A stretch of 53,044 nucleotides of DNA, taken from contig SFGS01000007.1 in assembly GCA_004557565.1 (NCBI GenBank), positions 1-53,044 on the forward strand, given 5' to 3'. Positions 35,009 to 43,575 of the stretch are shown here, one piece after another. The notes beneath the pieces are model-generated. The model searched no databases and was not told where the DNA came from. It saw only the letters and a list, made by a program, of their open reading frames with translations. A program made the translations under genes and the position numbers. This DNA comes from Bacteroidales bacterium. GTDB lineage: Bacteria; Bacteroidota; Bacteroidia; Bacteroidales; Muribaculaceae. The number at the start of each line of letters is the position of its first letter. The first letter of the stretch is position 1.

Positions 35009-36176
35009 ATTTACCCAAGTGAAATTCTTTCGTGCAAGGGTCAAAAATCACGGAAAACTCGGCGAGATTTGAAACCAAATGAGCCGGTGTTATTGTAGCA
35101 AAAACATTGTTGAATGATTTCGCGAAGCCGATAGCGAAGCGGAAACGCCGCATCAGATAAGTGCCGTGGTTGCTCGTGACCCGAACTTTCTTTTTTCCCC
35201 ACGGCACATACATTTTCTCGTCAGTACCTTTAGCACCGACCACATACTTCGCCTCGTAAGAGTGCGAAATTAAATTGTTACCAAGGTGATGCCAGTCTTC
35301 GAGTGGAGAGGTTCGGAACATCACAAAACCGCTTGAGTCAAACTTTACATCGTTCGGTAAGCCGCCGATGACGTGCCAACCTTTGTTTTTCGCACCACGT
35401 TTTCTATCAGGATAATTTTCCAAAGTGCAACGATTTCGTTTTGAGGTAAAGCGAAAAATGAATGGATAATAGCCGTTTTTGGTGTAGTATGAGGCGTTAT
35501 AGACGTGGAGTTTCCCATCGATAATATCCACTGCAATGCGAGGACAATCAGTCTTCGCCTTTATCGATGTTATAGTCGAACTATTGTCTTGAACGGATTT
35601 CTGCGTAGCAGCCAAATCGTCGTTTGTCACTTGCAGATTTTCCGTGAGGTCGGCGATGCCCTCCGAACAATAGTTCGCCACTTCATCTACACGATTCAGC
35701 AGTTCTCCGTTAGTCGAAACGGTAGTTTCGAGAGTGGAAACCTTGGAGGCGAGTTCCGTGTGCGACTTTTGCAATGAGGCAAGCCCTGTGCGAGTGCTAT
35801 TAAGGTCACTGACCTGTTGCGCTCGCATTGCACCGGCTCGTTCGGTAGTGGCTTGGCGAATGAACACCGCATCTTTGAGTGTCATTGTTATACCGTTAAT
35901 CAAGTGCGACGTTGTGATGTTCATTAGAACATCGTTTCGGTCTGCCGAACCTTGTTCGAGTTTGTAAAGAGCGTTCGGAACAGCCGCGATGTTAGCGACA
36001 AAGTTCTGAAAAGCATCGTAGATGGCTTTATATTCCTCGTCGGAGGCGGCAGAGTTGATAAGGTCTGCGAGTCGTTGGAGCAGAACGCCGAGCGATTCGG
36101 GTGAGATACTGTCCTTTTGCGACAGTGCCCGAAAATCGCTGATAAGTTGAGTAATGGTTGTAATATTGATAGCCAT
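35007..36176 (-). CDS. Phage tail-fibre-like protein
   Basis: A 389-aa protein. Residues ~1-110 resemble the conserved N-terminus of Bacteroidales prophage fibre/adhesion proteins (MAINITTITQLISDFRAL). A helical coiled coil follows (~125-235, SLQKSHTELASKVSTLETT), then a globular beta-rich tip (~240-389). The coiled coil suggests a trimer, the tip receptor binding. The ATG at 36176 is chosen because the late-type promoter (36229-36194) lies 18 nt upstream; the frame opens slightly earlier. It heads the fibre-holin-amidase-spanin unit. Confidence 0.75.
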   Translation of the reverse strand: MAINITTITQLISDFRALSQKDSISPESLGVLLQRLADLINSAASDEEYKAIYDAFQNFVANIAAVPNALYKLEQGSADRNDVLMNITTSHLINGITMTLKDAVFIRQATTERAGAMRAQQVSDLNSTRTGLASLQKSHTELASKVSTLETTVSTNGELLNRVDEVANYCSEGIADLTENLQVTNDDLAATQKSVQDNSSTITSIKAKTDCPRIAVDIIDGKLHVYNASYYTKNGYYPFIFRFTSKRNRCTLENYPDRKRGAKNKGWHVIGGLPNDVKFDSSGFVMFRTSPLEDWHHLGNNLISHSYEAKYVVGAKGTDEKMYVPWGKKKVRVTSNHGTYLMRRFRFAIGFAKSFNNVFATITPAHLVSNLAEFSVIFDPCTKEFHLGK

Positions 36177-36193
36177 AATCTTTGATTTTTCAG

Positions 36194-36229
36194 CAAAGGT
36201 ATAGTCTATCACTGTTCTGCGAAAAGACA
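36194..36229 (-). promoter_or_regulatory. Late-type promoter, copy 3 (fibre/lysis unit)
   Basis: Minus strand TGTCTTTT (36229-36222), 20-nt spacer, TACCTTTG (36201-36194), then C. Identical spacing to copies 1 and 2. Confidence 0.8.
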
Positions 36230-36249
36230 CGAATTTCAGAAAAAAATAG

Positions 36250-36257
36250 TAACTTTG
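36250..36257 (+). promoter_or_regulatory. -7 box of the protease cargo gene
   Basis: TAACTTTG matches TAnnTTTG, 33 nt before the protease start and divergent from the late promoter. Confidence 0.6.
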
Positions 36258-36290
36258 CGTTTGTATAATAATAACTTCAAAATCTCGGAT

Positions 36291-37484
36291 ATGAAAAGTA
36301 TATGCGCGTTCATTGCCTCAATCTTGGCTTGTGTTTTGTCGGCTTCAGCAGAAATCCCTGAAAAGGCAATCCCTTTTATTCTGGATTCTCATTTATATAT
36401 ACAGGGAGTCGTGGCAGATACAATTCCAGTGTCGTTAATATATGACACTGGTGCAGACAGATTGTATATGGATAAGGACTATATGGACTTATCGACATTT
36501 GGCAAATTGCCATATAAAAAAGGCAAAGCTAAAATGGGTGGTGCAGGCAACGATGGATTGCAGACCGTTACCATCATAATAGATACAATTCCGCTTCAAA
36601 TGGGTGATGTTATTTATAAAGAGCATATTACTCCGATTATAAATCTGCGTGAGATATTAGGCCGTCATACTGACGGAATGATTGGTAATAACGCGGTGTT
36701 TAATAGGCCTCTGTTGGTGAACTATACTGATGGATATTTGCTATCGCTGGATAGCCTTTCGGCTCCATTGCTTGAAGGATATACAAAGCTGCCAGCTCAT
36801 TTTAATGATAATAGAATAGATATTGAATGTGAGTTAAAAATTGACTCGGTTCAAAGCGTCAAAGGTACTTTTAGACTTGATTTGGGCTGTGGCAGTACAA
36901 TAATTCTCACTAATGCAGCGAGAAAAGGTCTTGACTTGACCGGTAAACCGCAAGCACAATGCTATTATTCAAATATGGGTGTAGGAGGAGATGGTACAGA
37001 CGTTAATTTCAGAGCAGATTCATTTAAGTTCCTTGACGAACTGTATAATGTAGTAGTATCAGCATCATACAATACAGAAGGAGCATTATCGGACAGAGCG
37101 CATCTGGGAATAATAGGTAATGACATATTATGTCATTATGATTTAATAATCGATGCGCCCAATAATACGCTTTATGCTCGCAGGAACGGCAATGACGACA
37201 ATTCTTATCAAAAAAGTTCCAAGATACACATGGGGTATCTTGATAGAACTGATATTACCGATGGTTGGATTGTTAGCAGTATGTATGAGGGAGGCATCGC
37301 ACAGAAAGCCGGATTTGAAATAGATGATATTATATTGTCGATAAATGGACGACCTGTAAAAGAAATATCATGGGAGGAACAGCGCAAGGGCCTCGGCTTA
37401 ACCGGTAGTACCATTTACGAAGTAAAGAAAAAGAATGGCGAGATAGTTACCTATATACTTGTAATAGATAAGGAAATTATTTAG
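36291..37484 (+). CDS. Exported retropepsin-like aspartic protease with PDZ domain
   Basis: A 397-aa protein with a signal peptide (MKSICAFIASILACVLSASA). Two aspartyl-protease-like halves are visible: the first catalytic motif is LIYDTGADRL (D52-T-G), the second region FRLDLGCGSTI (~Asp 200). A PDZ domain lies at ~315-397 (GGIAQKAGFEIDDIILSING). This type of periplasmic protease is common in Bacteroidetes chromosomes. Here it is the only plus-strand gene in the structural block, with its own promoter, ending 8 bp inside the convergent neck gene. It is more A/T-rich than its neighbours, so it looks like recently acquired cargo (a moron). A host-modifying role is inference. Confidence 0.85.
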   Translation: MKSICAFIASILACVLSASAEIPEKAIPFILDSHLYIQGVVADTIPVSLIYDTGADRLYMDKDYMDLSTFGKLPYKKGKAKMGGAGNDGLQTVTIIIDTIPLQMGDVIYKEHITPIINLREILGRHTDGMIGNNAVFNRPLLVNYTDGYLLSLDSLSAPLLEGYTKLPAHFNDNRIDIECELKIDSVQSVKGTFRLDLGCGSTIILTNAARKGLDLTGKPQAQCYYSNMGVGGDGTDVNFRADSFKFLDELYNVVVSASYNTEGALSDRAHLGIIGNDILCHYDLIIDAPNNTLYARRNGNDDNSYQKSSKIHMGYLDRTDITDGWIVSSMYEGGIAQKAGFEIDDIILSINGRPVKEISWEEQRKGLGLTGSTIYEVKKKNGEIVTYILVIDKEII

Positions 37485-37914
37485 TTACATCCCGGCGCAT
37501 AACATCAGGGTTGAGAGCATTTGAAATAGCGTTGCAGAATTGCTTGCCGAGGTTGTCGGCATAAAATTCCTGAATGTTCATCACCGAAGCGAAGTATTTT
37601 CGTGAGAACCACCTACGGCGTTTGCGGCGGTTGACGAAACCGTCGCCCAAGTCGCCCGAATTGCCGCGAGGCGTATTCGAGCCGGTGCCGTAGTCCACGA
37701 AAATGCCGTAAGTGTTGAACGATTGGGCGAGCGTGATTTGCGTAAACTTGCCGTCGGCAGTCATGCGCACCGCCATCGTGGAGCGGTACAACGCTCCCGT
37801 GTCAATCACGCCGAGCAATGAAATTTGCTCGCGCCATATCTTAACCATTGTCGAGTTGAAAGCCGTAACGTATTTACGGCGTTCCTCAAGTTGTTTATCC
37901 CCACTCATCGGCAT
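37477..37914 (-). CDS. HK97 gp10-like tail-completion/neck protein
   Basis: A 145-aa basic protein. The plan of gp10-like neck proteins is visible: helix, then a DTGALYRSTMAVRM segment (~38-51), a beta-hairpin with NTYGIFVDYGTGSNTPRG (~66-83), and a C-terminal helix. D-T-G-A-L-x-x-S and the Y-G-T-G pattern are typical of this head-tail joining family. It starts 20 bp inside the upstream gene, indicating coupled translation. Confidence 0.75.
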   Translation of the reverse strand: MPMSGDKQLEERRKYVTAFNSTMVKIWREQISLLGVIDTGALYRSTMAVRMTADGKFTQITLAQSFNTYGIFVDYGTGSNTPRGNSGDLGDGFVNRRKRRRWFSRKYFASVMNIQEFYADNLGKQFCNAISNALNPDVMRRDVTK

Positions 37915-38383
37915 TGTATCTTAAATCCGTGAACACATCAACCGCCACTTGGAAATAAGCGCAGGCACAGCCGGAGAAGAAATATCGGTCAATCTCGTTG
38001 AACGATATTCGGGGGTCAAGGTAGATGCAGTTCTGCTCTAACTTGACTCTCTCCAGGGTGAGCACCGACATCAGTTGTCGGAACAGTTCGCGCATTATTT
38101 CCATACACTCGTTGCGAGCGTCCATATCGTCTAAGGCGTGACGCATAGCGAGAAACACGGTTTTGATGCGACGAGTGCGAGGCGTGTTGTTGAGTTCCGT
38201 ATAGCCGTCGGCGATGTCGCTGACGCAACAAAAGGCGGAAGCCTGTTGCATGGCGTGAAGTGCTTCCTCGAAGCCTTCAAGCCCCGACACCTTGCAGAAG
38301 GTAAAACCTTCGGCAATAGCAAGTTTATTATTGGCAAGCAATTCGCTGAAGAATTGCGTTGCGTTCCAATCATTTTTTATCAT
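37895..38383 (-). CDS. Phage structural protein of unknown role
   Basis: A 162-aa protein in the neck/tail operon, overlapping both neighbours (14 and 20 bp). Acidic and helical, with several Cys (FCCVSDIAD; FSGCACAYFQ). I recognise no family. Position between a possible chaperone-like gene and the gp10-like gene suggests a tail terminator or joining protein. This is inference only. Confidence 0.7.
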   Translation of the reverse strand: MIKNDWNATQFFSELLANNKLAIAEGFTFCKVSGLEGFEEALHAMQQASAFCCVSDIADGYTELNNTPRTRRIKTVFLAMRHALDDMDARNECMEIMRELFRQLMSVLTLERVKLEQNCIYLDPRISFNEIDRYFFSGCACAYFQVAVDVFTDLRYNADEWG

Positions 38384-39125
38384 TGATTAGAGCGTTAATC
38401 TGTTTATATTCCTTTGCTTGTGCGTTTAACTCCGTTAAAGCACGCCAAGTATCGAGCGAAAGAATTTCCTTTTCCTTGGTAATGTCACCTTTAGTGAGAG
38501 CACGAATTTGAGCGTCCATCGACTCTTGTAGTTGTTTGCCGATGTTCGGTGAGCTGCCGAGAAGGTTTTCAGCGTTGGCGGTAGCCGGCTGAAAAAAATC
38601 CGAAAATCGTCGGGCAAACATATCTTTGAGCGAAGCCACCCAGTAAAAGATGCTGATACGTTCTTCGGGTGAGAGGGAAGCCGAACAACCGGGATAAAGA
38701 ACGTGTGCAAGGTCGTCGAGCAAAGCATCTTTTTGCGTGGAGAGAAAACCTTGATAAAGGTTTTCCACCACGATATACGTTTCAAACGGCACGCCTTGAA
38801 ACTCAGCGTCCACGCTTGCGTGGTTGCGGAGTTTTCTTAGGCGTACAGGCGATGCCGGTATCGCATCGAGCCAGCCGAGTGAGGGAATCACCTCGGCGAG
38901 TTGCGTACCTGAAGTTTGAAACAGATTCTTTCCGTGCTTCAGCAGGAAAGAGTTCTTGTCGTGGCGAGCTATAACCTTACAGCCGCTGAAGTGAAGCAGC
39001 GCGAGCGTCTTTATCTCGTCAGCGGCAAACTCCTTGGCGATAAGCGAATAGACGTAAAGCAGTTGTGCGTCGTCGAGTTCGTGCCATCCTTGCGGCACAT
39101 TGAGATTTATCGAAATGGTGTTCAT
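38370..39125 (-). CDS. Conserved phage protein, possible tail-assembly factor
   Basis: A 251-aa mostly helical soluble protein (VPQGWHELDDAQLLYVYSLI at the N-terminus; DTWRALTELNAQAKEYKQIN at the C-terminus). It resembles uncharacterised proteins in Bacteroidales prophages. Chaperone or scaffold functions are common at such positions, but nothing here proves it. ATG 39125 is 16 nt after the late promoter (39177-39142), so it heads a three-gene unit. Confidence 0.65.
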   Translation of the reverse strand: MNTISINLNVPQGWHELDDAQLLYVYSLIAKEFAADEIKTLALLHFSGCKVIARHDKNSFLLKHGKNLFQTSGTQLAEVIPSLGWLDAIPASPVRLRKLRNHASVDAEFQGVPFETYIVVENLYQGFLSTQKDALLDDLAHVLYPGCSASLSPEERISIFYWVASLKDMFARRFSDFFQPATANAENLLGSSPNIGKQLQESMDAQIRALTKGDITKEKEILSLDTWRALTELNAQAKEYKQINALINDKK

Positions 39126-39141
39126 AAAACGAAGTTTTTGG

Positions 39142-39177
39142 CAAAGGTAAAGCACACGGCAGACCTTAGAAAAGACA
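39142..39177 (-). promoter_or_regulatory. Late-type promoter, copy 2 (neck unit)
   Basis: Minus strand TGTCTTTT (39177-39170), 20-nt spacer, TACCTTTG (39149-39142), then C. Its -33 side abuts the T-run of the preceding terminator. Confidence 0.8.
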
Positions 39178-39206
39178 GAAAAAGGCTCCCGATGTGGGAG
39201 CCTTTG
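39178..39206 (-). terminator. Terminator of the 39221 gene
   Basis: Minus strand: AAAGGCTCCC, ACATC loop, GGGAGCCTTTTTCTG. 9-10-bp stem plus T-run, 15 nt after the gene, immediately before late promoter copy 2. Confidence 0.9.
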
Positions 39207-39220
39207 TTGTCGATGAGGGC

Positions 39221-39463
39221 TTAATCTTTACATTCTTGAATGGAGATTGTATAGACTTCATCGAGGATTTCCGTCGCGATAGCGAGCACTTGTTTCCACG
39301 CATCGTAACGATTATTGGCGAAGATCTGTGAGATGTGCAGGTCCGAATAATCTTCATAAGTTACGAACGAGAAGTAATTTCTTTTGCCCTCTGGCAGAAC
39401 GGCGTTAATGTCGTTGAGATAAATGGAACGATGTTCCCTGCGAGTGTTGTCTGTTTCAGTCAT
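39221..39463 (-). CDS. Small phage-island protein
   Basis: An 80-aa acidic protein (MTETDNTRREHRSIYLNDIN ... ISIQECKD), mixed alpha/beta. No family recognised. It has its own terminator and a separate leader: TAAAAT followed by a short GC hairpin (GTGCTTCGGCAC), a pattern also found before the genes at 44114 and 45236. A 264-nt non-coding stretch separates it from the gene upstream. Regulation independent of the neighbouring structural genes is likely. Confidence 0.7.
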   Translation of the reverse strand: MTETDNTRREHRSIYLNDINAVLPEGKRNYFSFVTYEDYSDLHISQIFANNRYDAWKQVLAIATEILDEVYTISIQECKD

Positions 39464-39727
39464 AATTGAACGAATTTTAAGAGTTATGTGCCGAAGCACG
39501 TTAGATTTTACGAACAAACCAAGAGAAGCGGCATAGTGAGCGACTTGTCAAGGATTGGTCTGCGTCCTCGGAAGAATGAGAATGGCAGCCAACGTGCTTG
39601 TCCTTGACTTAGTGAACGCCGATTCTAACTTTGTGAAATAAAATCAGTGCTCCGTGTCATAACTCTCGTTCAAGTATTGCGGACAACCGAAGCCGAACTC
39701 GTTTCTCTCAACGGCTGCCGTTCGGTA
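39464..39727. other. Non-coding spacer with divergent leader-like sequences
   Basis: Minus-strand TAAAATCTAACGTGC-hairpin-CATAACTC lies before the 39463 gene. A plus-strand look-alike, TAACTTTG then TAAAATCAGTGCTCCGTG-CATAACTC, lies at ~39628-39666. TTG about 19 nt before TAACTTTG completes a plus-strand promoter. No gene is seen to follow it. Confidence 0.55.
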
Positions 39728-40564
39728 TCAAAAGAAATACCCTCGTGATTCCTTTTTATTCTTGAAGATTTGAGGAGCAAACAACTTCGCCGTTTCCGAT
39801 GCGTGCCACTCTGGAAACAAGTCAGGAAATCGTCGAATGTGGTTTACCACGTCTATCATATCTCTCATTCTGATTGAGCCGCCATTGAGCAAATCAACGA
39901 CTTGCCCTCGAATGGCGTTGATGACGCGAGCAAGGTCTGCCGTGTGCGTCTTCCGCAGCACCTCGTTTCTCAGCCGCACCATAAGTTCGGGTGAGAAAAA
40001 CTCCTCGGCAAGAGATGCCTCGATGTCGAGTATCATTGGGCGAAGTGCGAGATAACGCTCCCACTTCGAGCCTGTACCTTTCACTTGGTCGGTGATGGCG
40101 AGGTCGGGAAACAGCGTTTCACCGAAGAACGAAGCCTGCGAGGAAGTGAGCCACTTACTCGCACCGACAAGTGCCGGCAGCAGATTGCCGATGCAATCGT
40201 CGCGGTAGTCGGCGAGCGAGGCAATAAGACGGTCAACACGTTCTTTCGATGCCGGAGCGATGTTTTGGTTGCTGACCACTCCAAAGCCATTTGGAGTAAG
40301 CACCAAATCGAGCGAAGGGATAGCCCGACGAAGTGCCTCCGAGGCAATGAGTTTTGCAGTAATGATGCGGATAGGATTGTCGGTAGTGTAGCCGCAAATA
40401 GTGTTGAAAGTAATAGTGGAAACGAAAGTTTCAATCACCCAGTTCTCCGCAAGGTCAATATCGACCTTGACCTTGTCAAAGAGCGACACCTCGCCTTTGA
40501 CCGTTGCGAACACATTAGGCAGGTAGTGCCGCAATGTGTCGTCATTCGTTATCAGTTTCGCCAT
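39728..40564 (-). CDS. DUF6712-like phage structural protein
   Basis: A 278-aa protein beginning MAKLITNDDTLRHYLPNVFA and containing the block SQASFFGETLFPDL. It corresponds to DUF6712 proteins found next to portal-like genes in Bacteroidales prophages (recognised from memory). Largely helical. It starts 23 bp inside the portal-like gene, so the two are coupled. Role unknown; head-tail connection or a minor head role would fit. Confidence 0.7.
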   Translation of the reverse strand: MAKLITNDDTLRHYLPNVFATVKGEVSLFDKVKVDIDLAENWVIETFVSTITFNTICGYTTDNPIRIITAKLIASEALRRAIPSLDLVLTPNGFGVVSNQNIAPASKERVDRLIASLADYRDDCIGNLLPALVGASKWLTSSQASFFGETLFPDLAITDQVKGTGSKWERYLALRPMILDIEASLAEEFFSPELMVRLRNEVLRKTHTADLARVINAIRGQVVDLLNGGSIRMRDMIDVVNHIRRFPDLFPEWHASETAKLFAPQIFKNKKESRGYFF

Positions 40565-41858
40565 TTGTAGTAACTTGTTTAGCGTCGGCGTGTTCGTCGA
40601 GCGTGGTTAATTGAATAAACGGACAATCAGGCACGACACCTTTCCACCCATTGAAGCGAATGATAATTCGATGGACGGTGAAAAGCAAGTCGTGATACGG
40701 CTTTTGGAGTGCCTGTGCGATGGTGTAGAGTTCTCGTTTGTCGGAGCCGGAATTGTTCGACTGCGACTTGCCGGGCACACTGCCCACAAGATTACTATGC
40801 ACACGCATAGTAAAGCAGAACATATTCACGGCCTCCTGAATGTCGGTGCTCCAGTCACCTCCCTCCTTGGAGTCATCAATTTTGTTGATGACCACATCGT
40901 GCTGCTCCTTGCCGTCGGGCGTAACGTAGAACGTGGAGAACCAGGCTTTGCCGCTGTTCTCCGCCCCGGTGAGGAAGTCGAGAATGCTTTGCTTCTCCTG
41001 CACGATGCGCTCCTGCTGCTTGCGGCGGTCGGTGATTCCCTCACTGCGGAAGATGGATTCCCAATACTTTTGAGAAATCTCGATTTGGTACTTGATAGGT
41101 GCGGAATTGCGGAGTTTCGACTCCTTGGCAAGTCCGATGAGCTGCTTGATGTTATACCATTTCCCTTTGAACAGCGAAGCGTAATAAGGAATGGGATAAT
41201 AAGTGCTGTCAGGGGTCGGTATTCGCGACACCACAGCAAACTTGCGGCAGGTCGTGTTCTTGGCGAGCCTGTCTTGCAGGTCTCGCCATGGAGCAGCCGC
41301 ATCGAGCAACTCTATCACCTCAATGTCGCTCCGTGAGGCGATACACTTTCTCCAGTTTGCATAGAGCAAGCGAGTTATTCTGCCGTCCTTACCGGCAGGA
41401 GCGAAGCGGCAATAACAAGCCTCTTTGCGGAGCAGACGCACAATTTTTGTGCCGTCGCGAGAAAGGATAATCACACTCACGGCAAAACCAAAATGCTTGA
41501 AGTCCTGGCATACGCCGAGGTAGTACGAGGCGATGTCATTGTCAAGAAAGAAGTCCTCGACTTCGCTCTTGACGGCTGCGGAAGCAAGACAAGTGTCGTA
41601 GCGGAGACCGCTGCCGAAACAGACTTCTGCATTAAACATTTGGCATGTGGAGAGCGTCTCATCGTCCTCGATGAGTTTCAATATGTCGAATGGCATATTG
41701 TTGTCGCCTCCCCACGGCATATAAGAAAGCGTGTCGTCGATGATGACTGGCACGATGTCAACGTCTTCTTTGAAGACCGCTGACGAGTTCACTTGAAACG
41801 CCGCCCGAGCCGATAGGTTCGGTAGCGTTTCGACCGAGTTAAAATTTAGGTTATCCAT
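40542..41858 (-). CDS. Portal-like protein
   Basis: A 438-aa protein. Portal-type features are an N-terminal wing (~40-110, FDILKLIEDDETLSTCQMFN), a beta-rich crown-proximal region (~115-205), YPIPYYASLFKGKWY, and a C-terminal stem-like helix preceded by SGSDKRELYTIAQALQKPYH. The C-terminus is acidic and polar. It would form the ring that takes in DNA and joins head to tail. No terminase or major capsid gene accompanies it in the window, so its role in particles is uncertain. If it is not a portal, it is a conserved adaptor protein of the same tail island. Confidence 0.6.
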   Translation of the reverse strand: MDNLNFNSVETLPNLSARAAFQVNSSAVFKEDVDIVPVIIDDTLSYMPWGGDNNMPFDILKLIEDDETLSTCQMFNAEVCFGSGLRYDTCLASAAVKSEVEDFFLDNDIASYYLGVCQDFKHFGFAVSVIILSRDGTKIVRLLRKEACYCRFAPAGKDGRITRLLYANWRKCIASRSDIEVIELLDAAAPWRDLQDRLAKNTTCRKFAVVSRIPTPDSTYYPIPYYASLFKGKWYNIKQLIGLAKESKLRNSAPIKYQIEISQKYWESIFRSEGITDRRKQQERIVQEKQSILDFLTGAENSGKAWFSTFYVTPDGKEQHDVVINKIDDSKEGGDWSTDIQEAVNMFCFTMRVHSNLVGSVPGKSQSNNSGSDKRELYTIAQALQKPYHDLLFTVHRIIIRFNGWKGVVPDCPFIQLTTLDEHADAKQVTTNGETDNE

Positions 41859-41875
41859 AGCGAATGAAATAAGCG

Positions 41876-42109
41876 TTATAGAAATACTTCGCAGTCGTTA
41901 ACGGCGAATATGCAACAATCTCTGATTTTGCGGATTTGCCCCGACGTGAGCAATTTAATATTGCGAGTTCCGGCATAAAAATCGTAGCGGAGCGAGATGC
42001 AATTATGCAGGTGAAGTATTTCACCGTTGGCTTTCCAAACGGAAATATCCACCGGGTCGCCGCTGTTAAGCATAGTGCGAGCCGTGGTAATATGTATAGA
42101 GCGTGCCAT
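41876..42109 (-). CDS. Small conserved phage-island protein
   Basis: A 77-aa protein starting MARSIHITTARTMLNSGDPV and containing beta-strand pairs (IRKIRDCCIFAVNDCEVFL at the end). No family recognised. Its ATG overlaps the upstream stop (TAATG), indicating coupled translation between the tail-type protein and the portal-like protein. Basic N-terminus, three Cys in the last half. Confidence 0.7.
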   Translation of the reverse strand: MARSIHITTARTMLNSGDPVDISVWKANGEILHLHNCISLRYDFYAGTRNIKLLTSGQIRKIRDCCIFAVNDCEVFL

Positions 42110-43212
42110 TATCTGAATGTATAATCGTAAGGTTCTGTGAATATACCTACGCCTAACGGATTGCGCTGTGCGATGCGGTTCTCCGCATATCGCCAAGTAA
42201 ACTTAACCGTGTTAGGCTTTTCCGGGTCATCGGCAATCTCACTTGTGGAGTCTGTTATAAGTACCGGGCGGAGTGCGTCGAAGTCGCCGTCGTCAGGTGC
42301 ACTCTCGTAGGGCGTTCGTACATCGTCTGAGCAGAACATCTGCTCGGCGAGCGAACACTCGTCGGCGGTCAATCCTGCTGACTGCACCTCGTAGGTCTGC
42401 TCACAAGTGGCATCGTAGAACTGCGACACACTGCCGAGGACTGCCAACGAGCGGTCAACCTTGGTTTTGGCTGTGGTAACAGCCGGCACAAAAAGACTGT
42501 CGCTCACGTTGAAGCAGTTGCGGAAGTAGAACGGACGAGTTCCGGCAAGCGACTTGTCGATGAAGAACGATGCGGCACGGTCGCCCACGCGAACAGTGAA
42601 CGCCGTTAGTTCTATCTCTCCGCCCACCATGTCCTCGGCGTGTCGCTTCACCTCGGCACAAAAGATAGTGTGCGTCCACACTTCGTTGCTCGTTGCCGAA
42701 GTCTGCTGCAAAGGACCTTTGAACGAACAATGCCCCGGCTCGCCGCCACTAAGGAAATCTGCAAAGATTTCGTAATTTACAAGTTCCCCAAAGTAGGCGA
42801 AGAACGGCAGGAACACGAAGCTCTCGGGAGCCACACGCCTCGATGCGGCAGCAGTGAGGAAGTGCGACCTAAGCAGCGGCTCGAAATCGTAGATGTCGAT
42901 GTCGCGGTCGCAATAGATGCACTTGAATCCGCCACGGTCATAGTCGTCGCTGTGATCGTCGGGAATATCCACATACGCTTCAAAATACAGTTGCATCACC
43001 GCCAAACCCGATGGACGCATCGCCTGTTCGACGAGCGAACGCAAGTCGTAAAGCATCACTTTGCCGTCGGTGGCGTAATAACGCTCCGACAACAAATTAC
43101 CTGTCTGCGACGTCGAAATATTCACGTCGATATACTCCTTGTCGGTCAGTATCGAAATCGTCCCGATATGACACGACAACATCATAGCCCGAAAATTCTG
43201 TATCTTAATCAT
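42109..43212 (-). CDS. Conserved tail/baseplate-type protein
   Basis: A 367-aa beta-rich protein starting MIKIQNFRAMMLSCHIGTI. Segments such as AVLGSVSQFYDATCEQTYEV and VLITDSTSEIADD ... KFTWRYAEN, ending IFTEPYDYTFR, match my memory of a Bacteroidales prophage family near tail genes. One CxxC (CIYCDRD, ~100) is seen. The frame is open far upstream, but ATG 43212 is chosen because late promoter copy 1 (43252-43217) ends only four bases before it, so the transcript would be nearly leaderless. First gene of the portal unit. Confidence 0.65.
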   Translation of the reverse strand: MIKIQNFRAMMLSCHIGTISILTDKEYIDVNISTSQTGNLLSERYYATDGKVMLYDLRSLVEQAMRPSGLAVMQLYFEAYVDIPDDHSDDYDRGGFKCIYCDRDIDIYDFEPLLRSHFLTAAASRRVAPESFVFLPFFAYFGELVNYEIFADFLSGGEPGHCSFKGPLQQTSATSNEVWTHTIFCAEVKRHAEDMVGGEIELTAFTVRVGDRAASFFIDKSLAGTRPFYFRNCFNVSDSLFVPAVTTAKTKVDRSLAVLGSVSQFYDATCEQTYEVQSAGLTADECSLAEQMFCSDDVRTPYESAPDDGDFDALRPVLITDSTSEIADDPEKPNTVKFTWRYAENRIAQRNPLGVGIFTEPYDYTFR

Positions 43213-43216
43213 ACGG

Positions 43217-43252
43217 CAAAGGTAAGCGTGCAAATCGCCAAAGCAAAAGACA
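43217..43252 (-). promoter_or_regulatory. Late-type promoter, copy 1 (portal unit)
   Basis: Minus strand TGTCTTTT (43252-43245), 20-nt spacer, TACCTTTG (43224-43217), then C. ATG follows within 5 nt of the -7 box. Confidence 0.8.
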
Positions 43253-43254
43253 CG

Positions 43255-43284
43255 AAAAGCGGCAACCCGATGAGGGCTGCCGCC
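43255..43284 (-). terminator. Terminator upstream of late promoter 1
   Basis: Minus strand: GCGGCAGCCC, short loop, CGGGTTGCCGC, then TTTTCG. The stem has 9-10 bp and the T-run merges into the promoter's TGTCTTTT. It ends the 43564-43310 transcript. Confidence 0.8.
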
Positions 43285-43309
43285 GTGAGATGCGGAACGT
43301 TTGGAGAAT

Positions 43310-43564
43310 TTATTCTTCCAAACTGTCCGGAACGAAGTCCGGCGCATCAGGGTCGATGCCTCTGGCGATGTACTTTGCACGAATGGCGTTGTACGATTGA
43401 TGCACAATCTGATTGATTGCACGGAAGTGCTCGTCTTCGAGCAGTAGAGCCAGTTGTTCTTTGTGGCTCGGGAACTGAAGCCCGAAACCGTAGTTGATTG
43501 TGCGAGCTGCGTTCAAAATAACTCTGAGTTCTTGTTCAGTGAACTTGTTGTAGTCGATTTTCAT
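43310..43564 (-). CDS. Small phage-island protein
   Basis: An 84-aa acidic helical protein (MKIDYNKFTEQELRVILNAA ... PDFVPDSLEE). The plan helix-turn-helix then helix could be a small regulator or a head-tail accessory protein. The frame extends nine codons upstream, but ATG 43564 has the better context (purine-rich AAAATG). It lies 11 nt after the 43576 gene, same strand. No family recognised. Confidence 0.65.
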   Translation of the reverse strand: MKIDYNKFTEQELRVILNAARTINYGFGLQFPSHKEQLALLLEDEHFRAINQIVHQSYNAIRAKYIARGIDPDAPDFVPDSLEE

Positions 43565-43575
43565 TGTTAAAAGAA

